From: Iningainema tapete BLCC-T55
GTDB taxonomy: Bacteria; Cyanobacteriota; Cyanobacteriia; Cyanobacteriales; Nostocaceae
Direction: 5' to 3'
DNA: 64,000 nucleotides
NCBI RefSeq assembly: GCF_014698965.1
Contig: NZ_JACXAE010000095.1
Location: 1 to 64,000, forward strand
Shown: positions 8,911 through 18,909 of the stretch, one piece after another
Layout of the letters: each line of letters starts with the position of its first letter
How positions within the stretch are numbered: the stretch's first letter is position 1
Made by a program: the position numbers and the translations under genes
The notes under the pieces: model-generated
Databases searched by the model: none
What the model saw: only the letters and a program-made list of their open reading frames with translations
Told to the model about the DNA's origin: nothing

Positions 8911-9603
8911 TTAGTATCCATTATCCCGGATGTATTTCGATTCCTCGATGGTGACTGCTGACTGTTGAGGATTCGTTGAACCTCCGGCTATTTGCTGCTG
9001 AGAGAACATTTCTCTGAGAACTTTTGCTGGATCTACGTAATTTTTACCATACTTCAGTCCCCAATGGAGGTGAGGACCAGTGGTGCGTCCAGTCATGCCT
9101 ACTCGACCGATTCTAGCTCCTGCTGGTATTTGCTGACCTTCCCATATTACAATACCACCAGCGCGATCGCTCATATAGCGACGACCAGATGAGTTTTCTA
9201 CACTTCCCTCCATATGGCAGTAAGTGTGTTCCCAGTTACCCGATTGAATTACTATATGAGTACCGCAAGCGTCGCGATCGCCTAGCTTGACTACTGTACC
9301 TGCCCACCAATTGCGAATATAACTACCTTGCGGGGCGGCAATATCCAAGCCGCCATGAAATTCCATATTATTCCCGCCACTGGCAGAACGACGATAGCCA
9401 AAAGGTGATGTGTATGCCTGAAAATTTTCTACCGGGAAAGAGGCTGCTTGCCAACCCCCGCTCGTTGCAATTAGTTTTCTGTTGAACTCTACAGCTTTAA
9501 CCGTTTCTGCCTTGGGCAATTGAGTAATTAAAACTACAATAGTTAATCCTAACAAAAGTAGAGTGACGAAAGAACGCGCTTTTCTTTGTGGTCGCTTACT
9601 CAT
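8911..9603 (-). CDS. M23 (LytM) family metallopeptidase
   Basis: A 230-residue protein with an N-terminal basic stretch and one hydrophobic anchor or signal (about 11-31). The LytM domain occupies about 62-195. The zinc ligands are visible: H83 and D87 in HGGLDIAAP, and H178/H180 in GPHLHWG. All key residues are present, so it should be an active cell-wall endopeptidase cutting peptide cross-links in the periplasm. A LysM domain, common in relatives, is absent. It converges on ftsH. Its own upstream region contains GGTACGG and CCGTACC arms about 34 bases apart. Confidence 0.88.
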   Translation of the reverse strand: MSKRPQRKARSFVTLLLLGLTIVVLITQLPKAETVKAVEFNRKLIATSGGWQAASFPVENFQAYTSPFGYRRSASGGNNMEFHGGLDIAAPQGSYIRNWWAGTVVKLGDRDACGTHIVIQSGNWEHTYCHMEGSVENSSGRRYMSDRAGGIVIWEGQQIPAGARIGRVGMTGRTTGPHLHWGLKYGKNYVDPAKVLREMFSQQQIAGGSTNPQQSAVTIEESKYIRDNGY

Positions 9604-10009
9604 TTTTTTTCCTTAATATGGTACGGTTGGTGCTCTAGTTTTTGTCCAACTTCACTTACCCGTACCACTGTTGAATATGTATTATTTTTTTATCTTTCAC
9701 TTCGGTCTATCTTACTAGAAATTATGATTATGTCAAGTAATTTAGTAAACAATCAACTTTTTTTGTTTTCAAAATTTAATCCTTACAAAAATCTAAATGA
9801 CTATCAGCATTTTTACTGGAATAAGTACTTTATAATAAGTACGTTTAATTACTCATTAATTATCTTTTAAATGAGAAAATTTATTCAATTTTCAAGTAAA
9901 ATTGCTTATAAGTAGAAATGCTATGAACTTTAGGCTTAAAATTGCTTTTATAGGTTGAGTTAGCTTCCGAGTGGAGCTACAGTTACCCTTTGCCTAACTC
10001 CCACATGCC
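9604..10009. other. AT-rich intergenic region
   Basis: About 400 bases between divergent genes. It is very AT-rich from 9680 to 9960. A 94-codon open frame on the plus strand (9586-9870) is low-complexity and overlaps the M23 start, so I do not accept it. No RNA gene or operator was recognised. Confidence 0.5.
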
Positions 10010-10396
10010 ATGCTCACAGAAATTTTGCCCTTCAGCTTTGAATTGGACACAACTGCCATTGCCGGAACAAGTTTATGGTCTTTAGCGCTATACTTAGGTT
10101 TTTCCCCATTGAGTGACTGGGTAATTCAGCAACTAAACCGCTGGTTTAACTTTGCTGAGCGATCGCTTTACACAAGTGCGTCAGAATTTGAAAAGACTCG
10201 TAAAGTTCGTGAATCCCAAAACGCTTTTTACGCTTCGCTGGGAAGCATTGTACCCTTTCTCGCCTTTGGCGCTTTATGTAATTGGGGTGTTGAACTAACT
10301 TTAGGTCGCAGTTGGGCAATTAGCATAGGTATACTTGCTTGTATGGGTTGCGGCGTTTATGAGTTGGGACGACGAGATGGACAATCATCGGAATAG
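10010..10396 (+). CDS. Small membrane protein, unknown function
   Basis: A 128-residue protein with two or three hydrophobic segments (about 17-33, 73-90 and 94-112), separated by an amphipathic charged part (LNRWFNFAERSLYTSASEFEKTRKVRESQNAFYASLGS). The last residues YELGRRDGQSSE are polar. I do not recognise the family, but base usage and an HIP1 site in frame suggest a real gene. Its stop codon lies within a palindromic repeat shared with the convergent LpxB-like gene. Confidence 0.6.
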   Translation: MLTEILPFSFELDTTAIAGTSLWSLALYLGFSPLSDWVIQQLNRWFNFAERSLYTSASEFEKTRKVRESQNAFYASLGSIVPFLAFGALCNWGVELTLGRSWAISIGILACMGCGVYELGRRDGQSSE

Positions 10397-10424
10397 TAGA
10401 GACGCTCAGGTGGAGCGTCTCTAC
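10396..10424. repeat. GTAGAGAC...GTCTCTAC palindromic repeat (gene-end hairpin)
   Basis: A 29-base copy with 11-bp arms. It overlaps the stop codons of both convergent neighbours (TAG ending at 10396 and the minus-strand stop at 10421-10423), so it supplied or replaced both gene ends and can serve as a two-way terminator. Confidence 0.75.
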
Positions 10425-11680
10425 AAAATTTCGTCTTGCACTAGCTGTGCTAGTTTGTCGGCTGCACCTGGTTTACCTCGAATGGTTAGTAGCTGTGCTC
10501 GCATGTAGTCTAATTTTTCTGGAGCAGTCAAAAACTCTAACACCATTTGTCCAACATCTTGGCTGTGGAGTTTTCCCACAAGTTCTGGGACTACCTCTCG
10601 CTGCGCCCAAATATTAGGCCATGCTAGTAAACCTTTTCGTTGCAGGAACAGCCAGTTAATTACTTGAGCAAATGTTGAACCAACTCCGGGCAAATTTGCT
10701 AACAAACCTGGTAAACCATCCCAAGAACGCATGGCATCTAACTGTTGTGTTGGTAGTAAAACAATCATCGGTACAGCTAAAGCACCTAGTTCCGCCGTAT
10801 TTGCTCCTACTGTAGTTAGACACAAGCTGCACTGAGATAATAAGTCGTGTGCTGGTGTTTGAGTCCACAGTTCTACATATAAGTCAGTTGCTGTTTTCAG
10901 AACGGGAAGTTTTTCTTCTGAGAAAATCAATTGGGCACCACTGAAATTAAAGGTTTGAACAAAGGGATTTTTCTTTGGATCGGCAAAATTAGCTAAAGTC
11001 TGTAAATCCAAAGTAGGAGCTACAAGTATTGTAAATTTGGTTTGTGGTCTTTGAGCATGGATATGTTCTGCGCTCGCCAACATCAAAGGCACACCCTGCG
11101 ACAATTTTGCCGCCTTTGATCCTGGGAGTATACCTATAAGTTCCGTATTGAGGGAGTAGAGGAGTAGGGGAGAATTAGTCTCCCCCACCTCTTTCTGGGC
11201 TTCTTGCATCAAATCTCCCACCACGGTGAATTTATGAGCGTATTTCTGAGGTACACGGGTAATAACTTCAGGTTTCATCACGCCAAAGCGGTCAATCAAT
11301 TTGTACCACCGTGCTTCCCATTCAGCATAAACAACGGTACGATAACCTAGTCGTTTGCCAATCACAACAGGGAAAAACTGATCTCCACCTAGAAATAAAA
11401 CTACACCACTTTTGCGCCAATTCCAATTTTCTTGAGTTTTGCCCCACAGCAAAAACTGCCAAAAATGCTCTGCTGCCTGTACTCTGTCTACTTCCGGGTA
11501 GGATCTGGCTATACCTGCTTCTTTGCCGCTAGCATTTGGGCAAGGGGATAAAACTACGGAAATTCTCACTTGAGAACGATCCTCACCCAGTTTTTGCCGC
11601 AATGCTTTGACTACTGGGCGCACCCAGGTTGTTACTTCTCCAGGACCATTAGAAAGAATTATAATATCAATTTCTGTCAT
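10421..11680 (-). CDS. LpxB-like glycosyltransferase
   Basis: A 419-residue protein opening with MTEIDIIILSNGPGEVTTWVRPVVKAL and continuing with GVVLFLGGDQFFPVVIGKRLGYRTVVYAEWEARW. This matches the cyanobacterial family annotated as lipid-A-disaccharide synthase-related: a GT-B glycosyltransferase fold with a nucleotide-sugar site in the second half (LIGILPGSKAAKLSQGVPLMLASAE, CLTTVGANTAELGALAVPMIVLLP). The true acceptor is unknown; cyanobacteria usually also have a separate LpxB. It ends inside a palindromic repeat. A run of short TTAATGG repeats lies just upstream of its start. Confidence 0.78.
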   Translation of the reverse strand: MTEIDIIILSNGPGEVTTWVRPVVKALRQKLGEDRSQVRISVVLSPCPNASGKEAGIARSYPEVDRVQAAEHFWQFLLWGKTQENWNWRKSGVVLFLGGDQFFPVVIGKRLGYRTVVYAEWEARWYKLIDRFGVMKPEVITRVPQKYAHKFTVVGDLMQEAQKEVGETNSPLLLYSLNTELIGILPGSKAAKLSQGVPLMLASAEHIHAQRPQTKFTILVAPTLDLQTLANFADPKKNPFVQTFNFSGAQLIFSEEKLPVLKTATDLYVELWTQTPAHDLLSQCSLCLTTVGANTAELGALAVPMIVLLPTQQLDAMRSWDGLPGLLANLPGVGSTFAQVINWLFLQRKGLLAWPNIWAQREVVPELVGKLHSQDVGQMVLEFLTAPEKLDYMRAQLLTIRGKPGAADKLAQLVQDEIL

Positions 11681-12034
11681 TTGTTAATGGTTAATTGTTA
11701 ATGGTTAATTGTCATTGGTTAATTGTCATTGGTTCCGTTTTCCCGTGAGGTGATGTTCAAATTTAATTTTTCTTCACATTTATCCGAGTAATCACTAATT
11801 ACATAAGTTAATAAATTTTAAAATTTGTTGCGTTTTTTATATCGTTTTGTGTCAGATATACGACAAAATCGCCACAGAGTAAGCGTTTTCTGATAAAAAC
11901 AACTCAGATTACCTTAAGAGAAAGTCTGGGTAACGGCTTTTGCCGGAAATAATCAGCAACACATTTATAGTGATGCTTTTCCTCAGACTACAGAACTAAT
12001 TTTAGAGAACACGCATCAAAGGAGCTTCGTCAGC
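11681..12034. other. Promoter region upstream of chlH
   Basis: A 354-base gap between divergent genes. The left 55 bases are the tandem repeats. The rest should hold the chlH promoter and leader; I could not assign a specific operator. An AAGGAG ribosome site occurs at about 12018-12023, ahead of ATG 12035. Confidence 0.5.
11682..11735. repeat. Short tandem repeats (TTAATGGTTAATTGT type)
   Basis: About four imperfect tandem copies of an ~13-base unit TTAATGGTTAATTGT/CATTGGTTAATTGT. Related low-complexity DNA occurs at 8842-8911 and 22031-22087. This is a common class of short tandem repeats in filamentous cyanobacteria. Confidence 0.65.
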
Positions 12035-15000
12035 ATGTTCACTCACGTCAAGTCCACCATTAGACATATTACGCCTGATAACTTACGGGGACGTCGTTTA
12101 ATTAAGGTGGTCTATGTCGTGTTAGAGTCCCAGTACCAGAGTGCTTTGTCACAAGCGGTAAGGGCGATTAACGAAAACAATCCTAATTTGGCGATTGAGA
12201 TTAGCGGCTACTTGATTGAAGAACTCCGCGATCCAGAAAATTACGAGGAGTTTAAACGTGAGATCGAGAGTGCTAATATATTCATCGCTTCACTAATTTT
12301 TATCGAAGATTTAGCGCAGAAATTAGTGGCAGCAGTAGCACCACATCGCGATCGCCTCGACGTTGCCGTAGTCTTTCCTTCTATGCCGGAAGTGATGCGC
12401 CTAAGTAAAATGGGCAGCTTCTCGCTGGCACAGTTAGGGCAGTCTAAGAGTGCAATAGCACAATTTATGCGCAAGCGCAAGGAAAAATCTGGCGCGGGGT
12501 TCCAAGATGGGATGTTAAAACTACTGCGCACACTGCCGCAGGTGCTAAAGTTCTTACCAATGGACAAAGCACAGGATGCGCGAAATTTTATGCTCAGCTT
12601 TCAGTATTGGCTAGGTGGTTCTCCAGAAAACCTGGAAAATTTCTTGCTAATGCTAGCTGATAAATACGTATTAAAAGATGTAGAGACGCGAAATACGAAG
12701 TCTCTACAATATCAAGCACCAGTTGTCTACCCCGATATGGGAATTTGGCATCCTTTAGCAACCACAATGTTTGAGGATGTTAAAGAGTACCTAAACTGGT
12801 ACATGGTTCGTAAGGATATTCCTAAGGATTTAAAAGACCCATTAGCACCTTGTATTGGGTTAGTATTACAACGTACACACCTAGTTACAGGTGATGATGC
12901 CCATTATGTAGCGATGGTGCAGGAACTAGAAGCAATGGGCGCAAGGGTAATTCCTGTATTTGCTGGGGGTTTGGACTTCTCCAAGCCAGTAGATGCCTAC
13001 TTCTGGGAACATGGAACTGGGAAAAACTCAAATTCCAAAGCCTTGGTAGATGCGGTAATATCTTTGACAGGTTTTGCTTTAGTAGGTGGACCTGCACGAC
13101 AAGACCATCCTAAGGCAATTGAGTCGCTCAAGCGGTTGAATCGTCCTTATATGGTAGCCCTACCTCTGGTGTTCCAAACAACAGAAGAATGGCAGGATAG
13201 TGATTTGGGGTTACACCCGATTCAGGTAGCATTGCAAATTGCGATTCCTGAGTTAGATGGGGCAATTGAACCGATAATTTTATCAGGACGGGATGGCGCA
13301 ACAGGGAAAGCGATCGCACTCCAAGATCGCATTGAAGCAATAGCACAACGTGCCTTAAAATGGGCAAACTTGCGCCGTAAGCCCAAGCTGCACAAGAAAG
13401 TAGCCATCACCGTTTTCAGCTTTCCACCAGATAAAGGCAACGTAGGCACAGCAGCATACCTGGATGTATTCGGCTCAATTTACGAGGTGATGAAAGCCCT
13501 CAAAAACAACGGGTATGACTTGCCAGAATTGCCAGATTCTGCTAAAGAGTTGATGGAGCAAGTTATCCACGACGCCCAGGCGCAGTACAGCAGCCCAGAA
13601 TTAAACATTGCCTACCGCATGTCAGTTGCTGAGTACGAAGCACTCACACCCTACTCGCAACGGCTAGAAGAGAATTGGGGACCACCGCCCGGACATCTTA
13701 ACAGTGATGGACAAAACCTGCTAATATACGGTAAACACTTTGGTAACGTGTTTATTGGCGTTCAGCCTACGTTTGGTTACGAAGGCGATCCGATGCGGTT
13801 GTTGTTCTCCCGTTCCGCAAGCCCTCACCACGGTTTTGCTGCATATTATACCTACCTAGAACAGCTTTGGCAAGCTGACGCAGTGCTGCACTTCGGTACT
13901 CACGGTTCCTTGGAATTTATGCCAGGGAAGCAGATGGGGATGTCTGGGGAATGTTATCCAGATAACTTGATTGGCATGATTCCCAATCTTTACTATTACG
14001 CAGCAAATAACCCTAGCGAGGCGACAATTGCCAAGCGTCGCAGTTATGCGGAGACAATTTCTTACTTAACTCCTCCTGCGGAAAATGCCGGGTTGTATAA
14101 GGGTTTGAAGGAACTAAGCGATTTGATTGGTTCTTACCAAACTTTGAAAGATACTGGGCGCGGTATACCCATCGTCAACACTATTATGGATAAGTGTCGG
14201 ATGGTGAATTTGGATAAGGATATTGCCTTACCAGAAACCGATGCTAAGGATATGACTGCTGAGGAGCGAGATAATATTGTTGGCATCGTGTACCGCAAGT
14301 TGATGGAGATTGAATCGCGACTTTTACCTTGCGGATTACACGTAATTGGGAAACCACCGAGTGCAGAAGAGGCGATCGCCACTCTCGTTAACATCGCTAG
14401 CTTAGACCGTTCTGAAGAAGAAATTCAAAGTCTCCCCCGCATTATTGCTAATAGTATTGGAAGAGACATTGATGAAATTTACCAGAACAGTGACAAAGGC
14501 ATTTTAGAAGATGTCCAGTTATTACAGGACATCACTATGGCAACTCGTGACGCAGTATCAGCCCTGGTGAAAGAGCAAATCGACGCAGAAGGACGTGTTG
14601 GTAACGTTTCATGGAACGTCTCTACATTATTTAATATGGGCAAAAAAGAACCTTGGGTGGAAGCACTGCATCAAGCAGGTTATACCAAGGTGGATGCCGT
14701 AGCACTAAAACCGCTGTTCGAGTATCTGGAATTCTGCTTGCAGCAAGTTTGCGCCGACAACGAACTGGGAGCTTTACTCCAAGGGTTAGAAGGTCAATAC
14801 ATCTTACCAGGACCTGGTGGCGATCCCATCCGTAACCCGGATGTGTTGCCTACAGGTAAAAATATACATGCCCTTGACCCCCAATCCATTCCGACAACTG
14901 CGGCAGTGCAGTCAGCAAAAATCGTTGTAGATAGGTTGTTGGCGCGGCATAGAGCAGAAAATGAAGGTAAGTATCCTGAAACCATTGCCTGTGTACTTTG

Positions 15001-16042
15001 GGGAACAGATAACATCAAAACCTACGGAGAATCACTGGCACAGATTATGTGGCTGGTAGGAGTGCGTCCAGTTCCCGATGCTTTGGGACGGGTGAACAAG
15101 TTAGAATTGATACCCTTACAAGAGTTGGGACGCCCCCGTATTGATGTGGTGATCAACTGTTCTGGTGTATTCCGCGACTTGTTCATCAACCAAATGAATC
15201 TGCTCGATCAAGCAGTGAAGATGGCGGCGGAAGCGGATGAACCTCCATCCATGAACTATGTTCGCCAACACGCGATGCAACAAGCAGAGTCCATGGGGAT
15301 CAACTTGCGTCAAGCAGCGACTCGTGTGTTCTCCAATGCTTCTGGTTCCTACTCGTCAAATATTAACTTGGCAGTGGAAAACAGCACTTGGGAAAGCGAA
15401 GAGGAGTTGCAGGAAATGTACCTGAAGCGGAAATCTTTCGCCTTCAGTTCTGATAACCCCGGTACAATGGATGAATCTCGGAAGATATTTGAAAGCACCT
15501 TGAAAACCGCTGAGGCGACTTTCCAAAATCTCGACTCTTCCGAAATTAGTTTGACGGATGTTTCCCACTACTTTGATTCCGATCCCACCAAGGTAGTATC
15601 TGGTTTGCGCGGTGATGGTAAAACTCCAGCGTCTTACATTGCAGACACTACCACAGCTAACGCTCAGGTGCGTAGTTTATCAGAAACCGTGCGTTTAGAT
15701 GCTCGTACCAAGATGTTAAATCCCAAGTGGTACGAGGGAATGCTTTCTCACGGTTACGAAGGTGTGCGCGAACTATCCAAGCGGTTAGTAAATACGATGG
15801 GTTGGAGTGCAACTGCAGGCGCTGTCGATAACTGGGTTTACGAGGATGTGAATACCACGTTTATCCAAGATGAAGCAATGCGTCAGCGCTTACTCAATCT
15901 CAACCCCCATTCTTTCCGCAAGATGGTGTCAACTTTATTGGAAGTAAATGGACGCGGTTACTGGGAGACAAGCGAGAGCAATTTGGACTTGCTGCGCGAG
16001 TTGTACCAGGAGGTTGAAGATCGGATTGAGGGAATTGAGTAG
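12035..16042 (+). CDS. chlH: Magnesium chelatase subunit ChlH
   Basis: A 1335-residue CobN/magnesium-chelatase protein of normal length. It binds protoporphyrin IX and, with ChlI and ChlD and ATP, inserts Mg2+ in the first committed step of chlorophyll synthesis. The family body is clear ([64 protein letters not shown], split here only for description; also [25 protein letters not shown] near the middle of the C-terminal half). Codons 216-225 ([10 protein letters not shown]) are an in-frame copy of the palindromic repeat at 12680-12707. A second stretch at 14604-14625 is identical over 22 bases to part of another repeat copy. Neither breaks the frame. Gun4, chlI and chlD are not in this window. 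Confidence 0.96.
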   Translation: MFTHVKSTIRHITPDNLRGRRLIKVVYVVLESQYQSALSQAVRAINENNPNLAIEISGYLIEELRDPENYEEFKREIESANIFIASLIFIEDLAQKLVAAVAPHRDRLDVAVVFPSMPEVMRLSKMGSFSLAQLGQSKSAIAQFMRKRKEKSGAGFQDGMLKLLRTLPQVLKFLPMDKAQDARNFMLSFQYWLGGSPENLENFLLMLADKYVLKDVETRNTKSLQYQAPVVYPDMGIWHPLATTMFEDVKEYLNWYMVRKDIPKDLKDPLAPCIGLVLQRTHLVTGDDAHYVAMVQELEAMGARVIPVFAGGLDFSKPVDAYFWEHGTGKNSNSKALVDAVISLTGFALVGGPARQDHPKAIESLKRLNRPYMVALPLVFQTTEEWQDSDLGLHPIQVALQIAIPELDGAIEPIILSGRDGATGKAIALQDRIEAIAQRALKWANLRRKPKLHKKVAITVFSFPPDKGNVGTAAYLDVFGSIYEVMKALKNNGYDLPELPDSAKELMEQVIHDAQAQYSSPELNIAYRMSVAEYEALTPYSQRLEENWGPPPGHLNSDGQNLLIYGKHFGNVFIGVQPTFGYEGDPMRLLFSRSASPHHGFAAYYTYLEQLWQADAVLHFGTHGSLEFMPGKQMGMSGECYPDNLIGMIPNLYYYAANNPSEATIAKRRSYAETISYLTPPAENAGLYKGLKELSDLIGSYQTLKDTGRGIPIVNTIMDKCRMVNLDKDIALPETDAKDMTAEERDNIVGIVYRKLMEIESRLLPCGLHVIGKPPSAEEAIATLVNIASLDRSEEEIQSLPRIIANSIGRDIDEIYQNSDKGILEDVQLLQDITMATRDAVSALVKEQIDAEGRVGNVSWNVSTLFNMGKKEPWVEALHQAGYTKVDAVALKPLFEYLEFCLQQVCADNELGALLQGLEGQYILPGPGGDPIRNPDVLPTGKNIHALDPQSIPTTAAVQSAKIVVDRLLARHRAENEGKYPETIACVLWGTDNIKTYGESLAQIMWLVGVRPVPDALGRVNKLELIPLQELGRPRIDVVINCSGVFRDLFINQMNLLDQAVKMAAEADEPPSMNYVRQHAMQQAESMGINLRQAATRVFSNASGSYSSNINLAVENSTWESEEELQEMYLKRKSFAFSSDNPGTMDESRKIFESTLKTAEATFQNLDSSEISLTDVSHYFDSDPTKVVSGLRGDGKTPASYIADTTTANAQVRSLSETVRLDARTKMLNPKWYEGMLSHGYEGVRELSKRLVNTMGWSATAGAVDNWVYEDVNTTFIQDEAMRQRLLNLNPHSFRKMVSTLLEVNGRGYWETSESNLDLLRELYQEVEDRIEGIE
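12680..12707. repeat. Palindromic repeat inserted in frame within chlH
   Basis: 28-base copy of the GTAGAGAC...GTCTCTAC family exactly in phase with chlH, encoding [10 protein letters not shown] (residues 216-225), between ...LADKYVLKD and [15 protein letters not shown]. The frame is kept on both sides. Confidence 0.85.
14604..14625. repeat. Possible decayed repeat copy within chlH
   Basis: 22 bases identical to the right part of the repeat at 35998-36025 (ACGTTTCATGGAACGTCTCT plus AC). The left arm (about 14597-14603) is only partly conserved. It is read in a different frame from the first chlH copy and encodes part of [10 protein letters not shown]. Confidence 0.5.
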
Positions 16043-16068
16043 GTTATAACCGTGTAGATACACCAAAT

Positions 16069-16096
16069 GTAGAGACGTTGCCTGCAACGTCTCTAC
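16069..16096. repeat. GTAGAGACG...CGTCTCTAC palindromic repeat
   Basis: 28-base near-perfect hairpin 26 bases after the chlH stop codon; may end the chlH transcript. Confidence 0.75.
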
Positions 16097-16175
16097 ACGA
16101 TCTACCGGATATATATGAAGCCTAAATTCAAAAACAGATATCGCGTTGAATAGATTCTGTTTCCCAATCAGAATT

Positions 16176-16580
16176 ATGCGGCAAATGGATGATATTTTGT
16201 CACCATATGTACGTAAGTTTTTGGCATTTAGTAGCATGACAGATTTACCGAAGGTAATTGAAAATATTGCCCCAGAGCAAAAGATTTTGTCATCAGTATT
16301 GCAGTCACCTGAAGACACTGAGTTTGAACGAAAGCTACGGGAACTCAAGTTTAGACAGGAACTAAGAAAAGATTGGATTTTATTTATTTTGAAAGATGTA
16401 GTCGTCTTTTCTGCCGCTCTCGTTTTCATTTTTGCTTTTGGGGGCTATTCTCTATTTACCTTAATCAGAGAAAGCTCTTTTAACGATGAAAAGAAGTTTG
16501 CTATATCAGTTTCTTTAATAGTCACAGGATTGCTAAGTTTCATTGCTGGTAAAGCGTGGCAACCCCCAAGTAGCAAATAG
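16176..16580 (+). CDS. Small two-helix membrane protein, unknown
   Basis: About 134 residues from ATG 16176; a TTG ten codons upstream is less likely. The N-terminal 70 residues are soluble and charged (FERKLRELKFRQELRKDW), followed by two membrane helices (about 82-104 and 116-132) ending GKAWQPPSSK. No family recognised. It lies between chlH and a beta-lactamase-like gene on the same strand, but the chlH hairpin separates it from chlH. Confidence 0.5.
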   Translation: MRQMDDILSPYVRKFLAFSSMTDLPKVIENIAPEQKILSSVLQSPEDTEFERKLRELKFRQELRKDWILFILKDVVVFSAALVFIFAFGGYSLFTLIRESSFNDEKKFAISVSLIVTGLLSFIAGKAWQPPSSK

Positions 16581-16743
16581 AATTTATCGCTGTCATTTCT
16601 GCGTAAGTACTCACGTAGAATTAACGACTGCCTACGCCAACCGACAAACTACAAAAATTTACTCCCCTATCCTCTACAATGTCCGGGATAGGACTATTTG
16701 TCTTGGAATAATTTATCCTATACACCCAGGAACTAAACCTTAG

Positions 16744-17775
16744 ATGTTTTCAATCTTTGTACGTCGTTTTTGGCTTTTGTTTGCAGTAGTTACTCTGCTG
16801 ACGTTGATGTTACTTCCCGTCAAAGCACAACAACCGTCTCCAACTTCCAACACAGCAATACTTCAAAGTCGCTTAAACAATCTTAACCTGAATACCGTTA
16901 ATGGCAAAGTTGGCATCGGGGTTTTGAACCTTAATACTGGTGAAAGTGGGTTTATCAATGGCAAGCAACGCTTTCCCATGCAAAGTGTATACAAATTACC
17001 TAGTGCGATCGCCGTTCTCAAACTAGTAGACGAGGGCAAGATTTCCCTCGAACAAGCAGTTACCATTACTCCTCAAGAGTTTGCTCTAGGATCGAGTCCC
17101 ATCAAAAAGGAGATCAAAGGTAACAGCGCACAGTTCACAGTCCAATATCTTCTCAATCTTTCTGTAGGAATTAGTGATAATACGGCTGCCGATGCTTTGG
17201 TGCGATTGGTGGGCGGAACTCAGCAAGTGAATGTCATCTTAGGCAAGCTCAAAATTCGTGATGTTCGTGTTGATAGATTGGAGCAGCAACTGCAACCAGA
17301 GAGTGTGGGAATGACAAATTTTCGTCCCGAACTAGCTGATGAAAAAAAATTCGCTGCCGCTGAGCAAAAAATTCCCGCTCGTGTCAAGAAAGCTGCTCTC
17401 GAAAAGTATCTCCGAGATCCCCGAGACACTGCCACTCCTGAAGGTATAGTTGACATGTTGCAAAAGCTGCAATCAAATAAGTTATTATCTCAGAACTCTA
17501 CTGCTTTGCTACTCAAGATTATGACCGATTCTCCCACAGGACAGAAGCGGCTAAAAGCAGGGCTACCCAAAAATTGGTCAATCGCACACAAAACTGGTAC
17601 AGGAGCAGATGTTCTGGGCAGAAATACTGCGACTAATGATGTAGGAATTATCAGTTCGCCTGAGGGAACAAAAGTGGCGCTCGCCGTATTCATCGCTGGT
17701 TCACAAGCTGCTTTGAACGTGCGAGAACAACTTATGTCCAACATTGCCTCAGTAGTAGTAGAAGCTATGCAATAA
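16744..17775 (+). CDS. Class A beta-lactamase-like serine hydrolase
   Basis: A 343-residue exported protein: signal peptide about 1-28 (ends PVKAQ), then a penicillin-binding/transpeptidase-like fold. All three class A signature motifs are visible: S81-V-Y-K84 (nucleophile and base), S144-D-N146, and K283-T-G285. The omega-loop region is long and divergent, with RDPRDTATP further on as in class A enzymes; I cannot place the usual Glu166 with certainty. It probably hydrolyses or binds beta-lactams, or acts as a wall-remodelling carboxypeptidase-like enzyme, in the periplasm. Such chromosomal genes are common in cyanobacteria. A 12-bp hairpin follows at 17821-17856. Confidence 0.85.
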   Translation: MFSIFVRRFWLLFAVVTLLTLMLLPVKAQQPSPTSNTAILQSRLNNLNLNTVNGKVGIGVLNLNTGESGFINGKQRFPMQSVYKLPSAIAVLKLVDEGKISLEQAVTITPQEFALGSSPIKKEIKGNSAQFTVQYLLNLSVGISDNTAADALVRLVGGTQQVNVILGKLKIRDVRVDRLEQQLQPESVGMTNFRPELADEKKFAAAEQKIPARVKKAALEKYLRDPRDTATPEGIVDMLQKLQSNKLLSQNSTALLLKIMTDSPTGQKRLKAGLPKNWSIAHKTGTGADVLGRNTATNDVGIISSPEGTKVALAVFIAGSQAALNVREQLMSNIASVVVEAMQ

Positions 17776-17820
17776 CTATATTCATGGAACACTTTTACCA
17801 TTAATAGTATCATTAATCAC

Positions 17821-17858
17821 AATGATTGTGTCTGTTTTCGTACTGACACAATCATTTA
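17821..17858 (+). terminator. Hairpin terminator after the beta-lactamase-like gene
   Basis: Perfect 12-bp arms AATGATTGTGTC/GACACAATCATT around a 12-base loop, followed by a short T stretch. Confidence 0.55.
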
Positions 17859-17986
17859 TCCCTCGTGTTCTGTCTACCTGTATGATGACTTTGGCAATAA
17901 GTTACATAATTTGTATAATTCCTGCCAAGCAAATTAGTGGTTATATAATAATATAAAAATATTTTAATAATGGGGATGGTAAACTT

Positions 17987-18706
17987 GTGCGAGATGATTT
18001 ACAGGGATTAGAAATTTCTCAAAAGGAATTGCAAAAGTTGACTAATCTGCCAGTCAATGCTGAACTAATTTATATTATTAATCCCATGAAAAAATGGGGA
18101 CAAGATTTCATCAATAAGGTAAAAGGGCCAGAAGGTATTACAGCATTTTTTATTGGATTTTCTCTATTATACATAACTCATATTTTTCTGGAAATTTTTG
18201 TCAGATTTTTTGCGACATGGATCACAATATCTTCATGGATATTGTTAATCATGGTGGGATTGATTGGGGGCTTATGTACACAAGCGTTGATGTACGTAAT
18301 CTGGCGACAAAGAACTAAAATTTACCAAGCAAACATAACGCATTCTCTGGAAATTCTCTTAAGTGAGGTAGAGAGATACAATTCTGTAATCAAAGCAATA
18401 GATATTAACGATCAAATAGAAGCAGTTGGCAATAATTCTGTGGGAATCAAAGAGAGAAATAGTGTGATTGAAGCACTTAAACTGACAAGATATGATTTGA
18501 TCAGAGCTTTGAAAACAGAAAGAATTTTGCGGGAAAATAGAAAATTCATTATTAGTAACACAGACTTATTTGCTAATAACTTAGCAACATTAGCATCAAT
18601 GCAGGTCACAGAACAAGCCACAGAGCATGGACGATTACTCAATGAAGCATTGCAAATTGCCTTAGAAGTACAATACGAAATGAAAAAGCTACAGAATCAA
18701 TACTAA
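17987..18706 (+). CDS. Two-helix membrane protein with coiled coil, unknown
   Basis: A 239-residue protein from GTG 17987. Two hydrophobic helices (about 43-66 and 72-95) are followed by a long helical, coiled-coil-prone cytoplasmic part (100-239) rich in Leu, Glu and Lys. No catalytic motif or known domain was recognised. The sequence is AT-rich relative to chlH. The start codon is uncertain; no strong ribosome site is seen. Confidence 0.5.
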   Translation: MRDDLQGLEISQKELQKLTNLPVNAELIYIINPMKKWGQDFINKVKGPEGITAFFIGFSLLYITHIFLEIFVRFFATWITISSWILLIMVGLIGGLCTQALMYVIWRQRTKIYQANITHSLEILLSEVERYNSVIKAIDINDQIEAVGNNSVGIKERNSVIEALKLTRYDLIRALKTERILRENRKFIISNTDLFANNLATLASMQVTEQATEHGRLLNEALQIALEVQYEMKKLQNQY

Positions 18707-18909
18707 GCTGTATTCTTTTAAACATGTATACTGACTCGCAATGGTTGTCATTAGTCATTAGTAATATACAAAGGACAAATGACAGTCTTACAGAGGTTAG
18801 CATGAAAGAAATGCTAGATTAAAGCGATAGCAAAGAATCTTTGCTACGCTTCGCCACATGATGTGACAACGAAGCGAGTTCAGAATACATAGGAGGCTCG
18901 CCGCTTGAC

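Noticed and set aside
8842-8911. CRISPR-like appearance of short repeats here and at 11682 and 22031
   Set aside because: Units are only 7-14 bases, contiguous, without spacers, and there are no cas genes; these are ordinary tandem short repeats.
9586-9870. 94-codon plus-strand frame
   Set aside because: Low-complexity Phe/Leu/Ser sequence from AT-rich DNA, overlapping the M23 gene start; not protein-like.
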